64,000 nt of DNA from the NCBI GenBank assembly GCA_027922465.2, contig BQMF02000366.1, positions 248,001 to 312,000 of the forward strand, read 5' to 3'. Below the pieces are notes generated by a model. That model saw only the letters and a list, made by a program, of their open reading frames with translations. It did not search any database and had not been told where the DNA came from. The translations under genes were made by a program, and so were the position numbers. Source of the DNA: Turritopsis dohrnii. Taxonomy: Eukaryota > Cnidaria > Hydrozoa > Anthoathecata > Oceaniidae. Of this stretch, positions 46,782-56,281 are shown one piece after another (the first letter of the stretch is position 1; the number at the start of each line of letters is the position of its first letter).

Positions 46782-47350
46782 CACAGTTTATAGAATTCAA
46801 CTGGTTTCGAAAGATTCATAGCTCTATTGTTCTATGTTATTGCTAGACATTTTTGTGCATATTTAATTACAAGCCTGCACAAAAAAGAAGAAGATGTTTT
46901 TAAAGCAGGCGAAAAGAACGAAAAAATGTGATAACTGATCATTTTAATATTTTAAAGATTTTGGATTATTATCTAACGAGACCAAAACATAACATTGACC
47001 GTTTGGTTCCATTTGGTACACCTTAAAATAGAGTCCATTTGAGTAAAAAAATACCATCTTACACTCCGGAAAGTGAGTCAAAAATGAGACTGGTGTTTGT
47101 TTTTTTTTCTTTACGACAATATACATGAGACTTAGAACTTCTAAAAATGCATGTTTTTAAAATGCCTGGGGAAAATTGCTGCGTTGTTGGCTGTGGAAGT
47201 AACAGAAGGACTCAAGGCATTGGTATATCACAGTTTATAGAATTCAACTGGTTTTGAAAGAGTCGGCGAGATCAAAGGCGCGCATTTAAGATTTTTTTCA
47301 ATGTTGAAAACATAGCGAGATTGGAATAAGCCTGCACACATGTTATTAAA

Positions 47351-47472
47351 ATGGCGGAAAACAGTATACAAGTAGTGGAGTATTTCCCTTTGGATGATGA
47401 TTTTGAAGTTATTTTGGGCTTACTAGATGAAGATTTTGAATTGGAAGAAGAAATAAATACCATTGTAGTTGT
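47351..47472 (+). CDS. Acidic first exon, unknown protein (inner copy)
   Basis: ATG at 47351 starts a 40-codon acidic frame (VVEYFPLDDDFEVILGLLDE) that reaches a good donor (TTGT/gtaagt). Such acidic leaders begin several transposon nuclease genes, but no further exon is found in the element, so the gene is truncated. The mirror copy in the outer element is 49940-50061 on the minus strand. Confidence 0.4.
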
Positions 47473-48411
47473 GTAAGTTAAATTATAATACTTTTTATGT
47501 ACATTTTCAAGCTTTAGTCAAATTAAAGAAAATCGCTATACATCTATTATGTGGCGTGTGTGTTGTGTCACAGCTGCAGAAGGTTATCGTCGAAAATAAA
47601 ACATACATACATAAGAAAATATATATTATATACCTAAAGTAGCATTAGAGACTTAATCTAAGCAGTTAATTATTCTTATAATTATCATTATTTTTATGGC
47701 GCGAAAGGAATAAGGAGAAGTTTCATTTTTTTTTCATGTGGTTATTTATTTTTATGTTCTGAAAAAACTCTATTCCTTTGTAGGTGGATAATGAAAAAAA
47801 TGATAAAAAGTGTAAGAGTGATGGTGGATTGAAGCTGCACAAGTTGATAAAAACATGATGTATCTAATAAAATTTCAGTTGAAATTCTCACAGTTTCAGC
47901 AACAAGATAATTCAAGATTCGATGTACCCATCATATATTTTAAATGAAACTGATGGATATAAACATGGAGGTAGAGTTTTAGAAACAACAGAATCACATA
48001 AAAAATCTATGATGATGCTGAAAAATGAGATGTTTATCACAAATATATACAAATATCAACTTCACAACAACCGAAAAAGTATGCTGAATATGCGACAAAA
48101 CATGTTCGGTTTTGTTGTATTTTTACATTATGTTTATATGTATCAAATATATTGATTGCAGTTAAATTTACCCGTCCTTCTCTCCTTTGACTGTATTAAC
48201 ACTATGGCCCCATTTGCAGGTTATTTTCGCGGGTTGCACTTTTGAGCTTTATTTGATTCGACTACAAATGAATAGAATAAAGTTTCTGTATAATGTAGAA
48301 GTCGATGTGCATACTCACACTCAACCGGGGGTAAATCACGGAAGAAGGGGATGCATTTCGCACAGGTGGATTTGATTTTAGATTTTATTGACAAAAACTA
48401 CGGAAAGAAAT

Positions 48412-48546
48412 TTATTTCGTCAACTTTTTCAACCACTTATCACACCATTCTGTATGAAACTTTTGACTCAGTAATTTAAATATACCAATGCCTTGAGTCC
48501 TTCTGTTACTTCCACAGCCAACAACGCAGCAATTTTCCCCAGGCAT
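48412..48546 (-). CDS. THAP half-domain ORF, 44 aa (inner copy)
   Basis: MPGENCCVVGCGSN... ends ...EWCDKWLKKLTK. It has the first cysteine pair and the conserved Trp of a THAP zinc finger, but the frame stops before the CxxH pair and before any catalytic region. At roughly half the normal ~80-residue domain it should not fold as a complete finger. It marks the element as a THAP-transposase (P-element-like) derivative, possibly retaining only a first exon. Confidence 0.65.
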   Translation of the reverse strand: MPGENCCVVGCGSNRRTQGIGIFKLLSQKFHTEWCDKWLKKLTK

Positions 48547-49939
48547 TTTAAAAACATGCATTTTTAGAAGTTCTAAGTCTCATGTATATTGTCGTAAAGA
48601 AAAAAAAACAAACACCAGTCTCATTTTTGACTCACTTTCCGGAGTGTAAGATGGTATTTTTTTACTCAAATGGACTCTATTTTAAGGTGTACCAAATGGA
48701 AAAAACGGTCAATGTTATGTTTTGGTCTCGTTAGATAATAATCCAAAATCTTTAAAATATTAAAATGATCAGTTATCACATTTTTTCGTTCTTTTCGCCT
48801 GCTTTAAAAACATCTTCTTCTTTTTTGTGCAGGCTTGTAATTAAATATGCACGAAAATGTCTAGCAATAACATAGAACAATAGAGCTATGAATCTTTCGA
48901 AACCAGTTGAATTCTATAAACTGTGGGTATATTTAAATTACTGAGTCAAAAGTTTCATACAGAATGGTGTGATAAGTGGTTGAAAAAGTTGACGAAATAA
49001 ATTTCTTTCCGTAGTTTTTGTCAATAAAATCTAAAATCAAATCCACCTGTGCGAAATGCATCCCCTTCTTCCGTGATTTACCCCCGGTTGAGTGTGAGTA
49101 TGCACATCGACTTCTACATTATACAGAAACTTTATTCTATTCATTTGTAGTCGAATCAAATAAAGCTCAAAAGTGCAACCCGCGAAAATAACCTGCAAAT
49201 GGGGCCATAGTGTTAATACAGTCAAAGGAGAGAAGGACGGGTAAATTTAACTGCAATCAATATATTTGATACATATAAACATAATGTAAAAATACAACAA
49301 AACCGAACATGTTTTGTCGCATATTCAGCATACTTTTTCGGTTGTTGTGAAGTTGATATTTGTATATATTTGTGATAAACATCTCATTTTTCAGCATCAT
49401 CATAGATTTTTTATGTGATTCTGTTGTTTCTAAAACTCTACCTCCATGTTTATATCCATCAGTTTCATTTAAAATATATGATGGGTACATCGAATCTTGA
49501 ATTATCTTGTTGCTGAAACTGTGAGAATTTCAACTGAAATTTTATTAGATACATCATGTTTTTATCAACTTGTGCAGCTTCAATCCACCATCACTCTTAC
49601 ACTTTTTATCATTTTTTTCATTATCCACCTACAAAGGAATAGAGTTTTTTCAGAACATAAAAATAAATAACCACATGAAAAAAAAATGAAACTTCTCCTT
49701 ATTCCTTTCGCGCCATAAAAATAATGATAATTATAAGAATAATTAACTGCTTAGATTAAGTCTCTAATGCTACTTTAGGTATATAATATATATTTTCTTA
49801 TGTATGTATGTTTTATTTTCGACGATAACCTTCTGCAGCTGTGACACAACACACACGCCACATAATAGATGTATAGCGATTTTCTTTAATTTGACTAAAG
49901 CTTGAAAATGTACATAAAAAGTATTATAATTTAACTTAC

Positions 49940-50061
49940 ACAACTACAATGGTATTTATTTCTTCTTCCAATTCAAAATCTTCATCTAGTAAGCCCAAAA
50001 TAACTTCAAAATCATCATCCAAAGGGAAATACTCCACTACTTGTATACTGTTTTCCGCCAT
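49940..50061 (-). CDS. Acidic first exon, unknown protein (outer copy)
   Basis: Mirror of 47351-47472 with the same acidic 40-codon frame and the same gtaagt donor, reading inward from the right TIR of the outer element. No continuation is found. Confidence 0.4.
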
Positions 50062-50333
50062 TTTAATAACATGTGTGCAGGCTTATTCCAATCTCGCTAT
50101 GTTTTCAACATTGAAAAAAATCTTAAATGCGCGCCTTTGATCTCGCCGACTCTTTCAAAACCAGTTGAATTCTAGAAACTGTGGTGTGATAAGCTGTGAC
50201 AGGATTAGATTAATTAAATAATTGGATTAGGTTTCGGCAAGTCATTAGAAGACTCTAAATTGGGGAGCTGTTATTATTTGAGTTGTGGAAGGAAATGAAT
50301 TGAAACGACAACAGTTGTTGTTTTTGTTGTGTT

Positions 50334-50642
50334 TTATTCGCTATCCGATATTTCAATGATGTTAGTGCTCACAATATTTGGACTGAACAGCTTTATCTTT
50401 GTCTTGTCGTCGCAACTTTCGCCGTCACTGTCGCTGCTGATATCAATTGTGTACGTAGGCAATATGTTAATCTTGAAAGGCTTCCGTTCGTCTGCACTGT
50501 CAACAGGGAAAACCTGTTGTTTCCAATCAGGAAATCGATGCGTAAAAGTGGTCAACGGGAAAGCTCGTCTTTCCCTGTTGCCCCTGATTAGCCAAGCGTC
50601 GTAAATGGCATCCGTTCCGTTCCACTCAACGGAATACCTCAT
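50334..50642 (-). CDS. Small protein with two SUMO-interaction-like motifs, 102 aa
   Basis: Uninterrupted frame from ATG 50642 to the stop at 50334. The N-terminal ~60 residues (DAWLIRGNRERRAFPLTTF, WKQQVFPV) are basic-aromatic and unrecognised. The acidic C-terminal part has TIDISSDSDGE and, at the very end, NIIEISDSE. Both fit the hydrophobic-core-plus-acidic pattern of SUMO-interacting motifs. A product binding SUMO-modified chromatin proteins is possible, but the gene has no introns or homologue that I recognise, so this is tentative. It lies just outside the TGTGATA block. Confidence 0.45.
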   Translation of the reverse strand: MRYSVEWNGTDAIYDAWLIRGNRERRAFPLTTFTHRFPDWKQQVFPVDSADERKPFKINILPTYTIDISSDSDGESCDDKTKIKLFSPNIVSTNIIEISDSE

Positions 50643-50810
50643 TTCAAACACTTCAATTTATTTCGCACAGTGAACAACTTTTTGTAAACTAACTTTGGAA
50701 ATTTCAAAATAGCAAAACGCGAAAGTTTTTTCACGCGAAATCATCGATAATTTCAAAAACACGAAAGTTTTTGAGTTGAAGAAAGTTAGCTATGGTACTT
50801 TACTTTAAAC

Positions 50811-51527
50811 CATGGAGGTATAAAACAGAAGGAGAACGAACTCAAAATCTGCTATTGTACTATCCGTGATGCGCTGCATTGTTTAAGTCCTCAGTGTGTA
50901 ATAACATATAATTGCTATCATCTTGCATAATTTTTATAATTTTGGCGTTCTTGCGTGAAAATTTCGTTCATATCAATTCTCCAATGTGATTAAAGATCGT
51001 TAGAGTAAAGTTCTTAGCATGCATAATCTGTAGGAATTGGGAGAATTATGCAAAAACGTCACAAATATGCAACGAAAACATTGCAACTTTAGGTCTATAT
51101 ATCTCGTGATCCCCTCAAGCAGTTTCGCCGAGCTTCAGTTTTTGAAGAGAGAATAATCCTAAGTTTTTGCAAGTACCGCGGCACTATCGAGGCGCATTTA
51201 AGTCAGAAGATATGTAGATTGGAACTTATACATGAATTACGCGATATCTTCAACTCTTTTTAAAAACATAGATTTTCATTTGTTTCTCAAGGAAGCTTTA
51301 GGTTTAATAATCTGCTTGTCACTATGCAGCAAGTTGATCCGTTGTTATAATGGATGATATTTGGTTTTTAAATTGTCGTTAATTTTTAAAAAAGTATTCG
51401 TTTCACCGACAACCAGCCGAAAGCGCATCACGGATGACATCAAAGTGACACCGCAATGAATAGAATAGTCATTATCTGAATAATAGAAAAATAAGAGTTC
51501 GTTCTCCTTCTGTTTTATACCTCCATG
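50811..51527. mobile_element. 717-bp TIR element with 7-bp target duplication
   Basis: The ends are inverted repeats of ~36 bp starting CATGGAGGTATAAAACAGAA. They are flanked by a perfect TTTAAAC duplication (50804-50810 and 51528-51534). No coding capacity. It is inserted in a region of GCGAAAGTTTT repeats visible on both sides (50700-50790, 51590-51745). Confidence 0.88.
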
Positions 51528-51534
51528 TTTAAAC

Positions 51535-52494
51535 AAAGGGAATAAAAATCATATAATTTGAAAAAAAAGTCGTTTCTGTTTTTTTATTTGCTCATTCGCG
51601 AAAGTTTTTTTTTACGCGAAAATAAATTTTTTCTTTGATTCACGAAAGTTTTTTCCGCAAAATTGGCATGAAAATCTGCGAAACGCGAAGGTTTACTCCA
51701 TAAATTTAGCGTTTTTTGACACGCGAAAGTTTCTGCTCTTAAAGTATGCTTTAGTAGTCAGCACTATGAGATAGCTGATATCTTTCAATTACACTTGTCT
51801 GTCAATCCTTCTGTTTGTCACTGTGTAAGCTACAGATCCTCACGCCCCGTTCTAACGCCCATTACTTACCTTTTCAGTACAAACTGAAAAGTATAAAGGG
51901 ACTGTCCGGTAAAAGTAACGCTACCCCTTCAGCACTTAAATAATTAATTTTCAATTCCTCATCATCAAATATAAACTTATTTCTCATTTGCACGAAGACT
52001 ATGGAAAACTTTCACACTGTTTGTTTCCTTCTGCGTAACACTTTGTTTGGAAAAAATCAGCTCGCGAAAGTGAGGCTATTTCCGCCGTTACGTAGCAGTT
52101 TGCCACGATTAAACAATTTTAAATCCCCACCAAAATTAATCCCATTAAGGTATGATGCTTTGTATGATGCTAGATTATGATGCTAAAAATGATGTTTAAT
52201 ATTGGAGTACGACCTGATGCGTATAGCATTCCGTATTTTTATTGAAACCTTGGCAGGGTTCCAAATTTCTTTCTATTCTTATAGGTTTTTGAAGAAAATC
52301 AAGCGAAGTGACTATACGTTGTAGTTGCCGTAAGATATCCAACCAGAACTTGCAAAAGTTCATCAAATTTTGAATTAAAATATTTGAAATATTTAAAATG
52401 AAGTTTTACTACTTTTTTGTGAACACTACACGAATAAGATTTCACAGAGGAAGGTTTTTTAAACAACTCTCTCTCAAATATTTATTTTTGGAAA
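51535..52494. other. Repeat-rich spacer, no gene seen
   Basis: 51590-51745 holds GCGAAAGTTTT-type repeats on both strands. 51882-51903 is a small perfect hairpin (CTTTTCAGT ... ACTGAAAAG). The rest is AT-rich without supported frames. Confidence 0.5.
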
Positions 52495-52499
52495 CGCTG

Positions 52500-52624
52500 T
52501 GTCGTAAGAAGCCCGAGTGGAAGATACATTAATACAACCGTTCTATAGAGGACTGTATATTCAACTGAAAACTATTTACAAAGTTTAAATGTAAGTGTCT
52601 CGTTCCAGTCCACTTAACATAACA
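52500..52624 (-). repeat. BEL/Pao 3' LTR
   Basis: Matches 56152-56276 with about two differences (GTCGTAAG/GTTGTAAG, AAATGTAAG/AAATATAAG). In the coding direction it starts TGTTATGTTAAG and ends ACGACA. Unusually short for a BEL element. Confidence 0.93.
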
Positions 52625-52694
52625 CTCCCCCACCACAATATCCATCATCAAACAACAATCAAGTCAATAAACCAACAACAAACAAACTAAGAAG

Positions 52695-53346
52695 TCATAA
52701 CAAATTTCCATCCACAACCTCAACTTCATGATCACTAACAAAACGTAATGGAATCCGATGATCACTGAATGATCTAACTATATCAACGTTAACATCACCA
52801 ACAAACCTCAAAGAAATATCCTTCTCCTTAATCTGGCAATTATCTACCTCACATTCGATTGGAATCAACTTATTCAAAGGTTGACGCAACTCAATCAGAC
52901 GGCCGTTATTCTCCACAATGACCGTGACCCCTCTGATTAGGCCATCGTTGCTCTGTATAATGTTCAATACACGCCGCAAGCTTCCATCTTTGCTTCGGCA
53001 GTTTTTCGTCCATTAGCAGAACGACATTAACAGAAACGGCATGTGTTCGGTTTCCTTTGAAATGTGGCGGACGATATTCTCGTAAGCTTAGTAGATAGTC
53101 ATTACTCCATTCCTTCCAAAAGCGATCTATAATGTTTCTCAAGTGCTTAAGTCGTGTATGTACAGGTTCTTTACTTTGCTCGTATTTGTGATCATCGTTG
53201 TTATTGAACGGTAACTGTCGTCCATATATCAGATGGTTAGGAGTTAAAGCTTGAGAAGAAACTTCATCATAAATATAGGTGATCGGTCGGTTGTTCAGTA
53301 TCAGTTCGATTTCGGTAAGGATCGTTAGAAGTTCTTCGTAAGTAAC
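52695..53346 (-). pseudogene. BEL/Pao integrase C-terminal part, out of frame
   Basis: After a TGA at 53347-53349 the same frame continues (VTYEELLTILTEIELILNNR, FWKEWSNDYLLSLREY), the C-terminal module of BEL/Pao integrases. A one-base shift near 52980 then leads into 52695-52979 (RVLNIIQSNDGLIRGVTV, LIPIECEV). With one nonsense codon and one frameshift the integrase cannot be complete. Confidence 0.8.
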
Positions 53347-56076
53347 TCATTTTTTCGTAAGTACTTTCTTGGGGCAACGCTTTACAGATTGTACCAATCT
53401 TTCGATGAATCCACCCTGCCACGGCGCACCAGGTAAATAAAATTTCCATTTAATATTATGAGAAGCAGCGAATTCCTGTGTTTCATTTGCGATAAATGAT
53501 CCATTATCAGATATAATTTGCCTTGGAGATCCTCGTCTTCCAATGAAGCGTTTAAGAACATTAATGCATGTGATAGCGGAATAGTCTGTTGCAAGTTCCA
53601 AATGAATTGTTGCCGCAAATAAAAATGAGGAGCTCGTAGCACCAAATAATAAGGGACATAATCGATATTCTAATAATTGATTGTTTTCAAAGTTTTTGAA
53701 ATCAATATTGTCTACGTCCTTGAACCAAAGGAATCTTAAAATTTCGCGATCATCGAGGTGCACGGCAATTTGATGAAAGGCTTTTTCAATGTCTCCGACG
53801 ATAGCAACGTTATGTGCACGAAATCGGATTAACACTCCTAACAGTGAAGGAGTGAGCGACGGTCCTGTAAGGAGACACTCATTAAGGGAAGGCGATTGGT
53901 TCGATTTTGCACTTGCATCAAAAACAATTCTGACTTTTGTTGTGGTCCTGTCATTACGGACGACGGCTCGATGCGGCAAATAGTGTTTGCCAGCGGTTTC
54001 ATCATCAGAAATTTGTTCAATAATTCCTTGAGACATCTGCTCTTTCAGGATGGCGTCATAGCTTTTTAAAAGATCATTGTTTTCTTTAAACTGCTTAGAT
54101 GATAAAGATTTCAAACGATGTTTACTAACATTGTAATTATTCTGTATTTGCGTGATGTATTCATTAAATGGAAGACGCGTCTGGTACCGGTCATTGATAA
54201 AGTCGATGTTATTTTTAAAAGTGTGCAGGCTATACTCATTTACGTCACTAACATCCTCATTTTCCCAAAGCATTTCCAAATCTCTTCGCAATAGGAGATT
54301 TGGGTCCGTAAACTCTGCTTGAATTTTCAAAGTATGTGTGTTAACCAAATTCGATGAAATATCACCGGGAGCGCGAATTGGGCCACTGAGAACGTATCCT
54401 CCAAGCTTAGAATACATTGCAACCGGAGTATATGGCGGACCTCGGATAATATGATTTGTAAAAAATGACCAATAAAAGTCTGCTCCAATCAAAATGTCAA
54501 TATGGACAGGTTTTTCACAATTCGATTCAAGAATTTTTAAGCCATTTAGATGAGGGTAATTATTCTTTGTGAAATCGACAAATTGTCCAGACAATGGTTT
54601 ACAAATAGTAGAAACGTAGGCGGAGACATGAAGTCTAGATTCTTGTTCAGTTTTAACAGAAAATGTAACACGCGATAACCGTTTTGTACAATTCTGTCCA
54701 CCAAAAACTTTGATATTTATTTCATGTTCTTCTTCCGAAGTTAATTTTAGCGAAGTAGCAGCTTCGGGCGATATGTAAGACTTTTGTGAGCCTGAGTCGA
54801 ACAAAATGCGTAAAGATGTGGTTTTGGTATTTTTTGTGTCTGACACATGAGCGGTAGCGGTCTGTAGCAAAACTGAATTTTTCTTATTGGAAAAATCACT
54901 TTCAGAAACATTGTTGGAGATTTCAGCGTCGTTGGATTTTTCTTTTGCCGAACAAATGGCAACATGATGCTTTCCTCGACATTTAAAACAACGTATTTTG
55001 GATCCACCCGAACATTTTTTACTTGTATGTCCGACTTTCAAGCATAAAAAACAACGCTGTTCATTTTTCACCAGTGTTTTTCGAACAGAAATGTCCTTAA
55101 CTATTAAGCAATCCTGAGACTTGTGTTCTCGGCCACAGAAAATACACTTAACTGCTTTATATCCTGATGAATTATTAATGAAAGAAAATGTTGTTGATTT
55201 AGGTTTTTCGTGGTCCTCACAATCAGCATGATCTTCTGAACTTTCACTGACTCGTTCTCTGGCTCTTAATTCATCTTTTAAGCATTGCAAAATAATTCCA
55301 GAGTCCCATAAATTGTTTCCGAACTTTCTGCTTATGATGAGCTTTATCTCAGAGGGAATCTTGGTCATTATAACAGGAATGAGTAACGGCCCATAATCCT
55401 TTGTCTTAAACCCCAAACTATCAAGACACCTGACCTGACCTTCCAGTTTATCATACAATTGTCGAATATCGGAAACACTAGACACAGAATTCAGACCTAA
55501 TAAACTATTCATATGAGCAGGTACAATCACTTGCTCGACCTTATAATTCTCATTCGACATAGAAATACCTCTAATTGTCTCTTCAGCTGGACCAGATAAT
55601 AAGTTTATTAAGTAGTTCATCTTTTCCACATCCGTAATATTCGAATTCTCGTGGATCGCACTGTTAAACGAATCAATGAAGGATTTCCATTCTAACGGAT
55701 CGCCATTATATTTTTTCAACTCGATTTGAGGAAGTCTAACATTTTTCTTCGTCTCCACTGTATCTTTATTCGTAGGTATATTAATAATACTTTTCTTGAT
55801 AAATTCTTTCAACATGTAAATTTCTTCCACTGCATATTGTTCAAAGTCTGCAAATTTATCTATTTCATTTTCTATTTCTTCTTCTTCGATTTCATTAACA
55901 ATTTCATCTTGTAACTCCAATATCTTTTTCCAGTTTTTTTCCAAATATAACAACTGGGATTGCAACTTAGCCATTTCATCTTCGTTATAGTTTTCGTATA
56001 ACACGTGTAAATTATCAACAGATTTTCTAAATGAATTTATGTAAGCAGTCCGACTTCTCTGCTTTCTACTAGCCAT
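53347..56076 (-). pseudogene. BEL/Pao gag-pol frame, RT fused to integrase by deletion
   Basis: 909 open codons. Order: coiled-coil leader; BEL-type gag (LPQIELKKYNGDPLEW near residue 115); zinc knuckles (CIFCGREHKSQDC, CFLCLKVGHTSKKC, CFKCRGKHHVAIC, ~310-380); retropepsin-like protease with LFDSGSQKSYI; RT starting ~680 (AVVRNDRTTTKVRIVFDASA, GDIEKAFHQI). The RT stops at LLFGATSSSFLFAATI and runs straight into integrase core HLELATDYSAI...IISDNGSF...WQGGFIERLV near residue 822. The YVDD box, RNase H and the integrase zinc finger are missing. The shared IHLEL-like stretch at the joint suggests deletion through short homology. Such a copy could be mobilised only in trans. Confidence 0.9.
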
Positions 56077-56133
56077 TTTGAAATTTTTTTCACGAAAAGT
56101 AAATATAAATATTATTTCTTCTTACAAAATTTT

Positions 56134-56151
56134 ATCCGGCTCGGTGTACCA
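56134..56151 (-). promoter_or_regulatory. tRNA primer-binding site of the BEL element
   Basis: Directly inside the 5' LTR the minus strand reads TGGTACACCGAGCCGGA. TGG pairs with the CCA tail of a tRNA and the remainder resembles an acceptor/T-stem, so it fits a primer-binding site. The tRNA was not identified. Confidence 0.7.
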
Positions 56152-56276
56152 TGTTGTAAGAAGCCCGAGTGGAAGATACATTAATACAACCGTTCTATAG
56201 AGGACTGTATATTCAACTGAAAACTATTTACAAAGTTTAAATATAAGTGTCTCGTTCCAGTCCACTTAACATAACA
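56152..56276 (-). repeat. BEL/Pao 5' LTR
   Basis: Partner of 52500-52624. It should hold promoter and polyadenylation signals of the element, although none is distinctive by eye. Confidence 0.93.
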
Positions 56277-56281
56277 CGCTG

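Larger units (their letters stand above)
47229..48925 (-). mobile_element. THAP-type element, inner copy in opposite orientation
   Basis: A full 1697-bp element bounded by CACAGTTTATAG and CTATAAACTGTG and flanked by a perfect 7-bp duplication GGTATAT (47222-47228 and 48926-48932). It is inserted within the THAP frame of the outer copy. Its halves mirror the outer copy (position p pairs with 97412-p), which explains the ~1.26-kb palindromic arms at 47229-48484 and 48928-50183. The copies are nearly identical, so the insertion is young. Confidence 0.93.
47162..49000 (+). pseudogene. THAP N-terminal ORF split by insertion (outer copy)
   Basis: The frame opens at ATG 47162 with CCVVGCGSN, the first zinc ligands of a THAP DNA-binding domain, and is broken at 47228 by the inner element. 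It resumes at 48933 (FKLLSQ... EWCDKWLKKL) and stops at 48998-49000. Removing the insert plus one 7-bp duplication restores the same 44-codon frame as in the inner copy. Confidence 0.85.
46782..50183 (+). mobile_element. THAP-type element, outer copy of a self-nested pair
   Basis: The TIRs CACAGTTTATAGAATTCAAC (46782) and GTTGAATTCTAGAAACTGTG (ending 50183) are flanked by a perfect 7-bp duplication GTGTGAT (46775-46781 and 50184-50190), itself a satellite word. Without the inner copy and its duplication the element is 1698 bp. It holds the start of a THAP gene on the plus strand near the left end and an acidic exon on the minus strand near the right end. It looks like an internally deleted derivative of a larger two-gene transposon. 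Confidence 0.93.
52500..56276 (-). mobile_element. BEL/Pao LTR retrotransposon, internally deleted
   Basis: LTRs at 52500-52624 and 56152-56276 (125 bp, TG...CA on the coding strand) differ at about two positions. A perfect 5-bp duplication CGCTG flanks the element (52495-52499 and 56277-56281). Reading on the minus strand, a tRNA-complementary primer site follows the 5' LTR and a purine tract (GGTGGGGGAG) precedes the 3' LTR. The near-identical LTRs mean a fairly recent insertion. Confidence 0.95.

Noticed and set aside
47229..50183. Palindrome at 47-50 kb as an assembly artefact
   Set aside because: Its borders coincide with TIRs and two different 7-bp target duplications, and removing the insert restores a reading frame; an artefact would not produce these.
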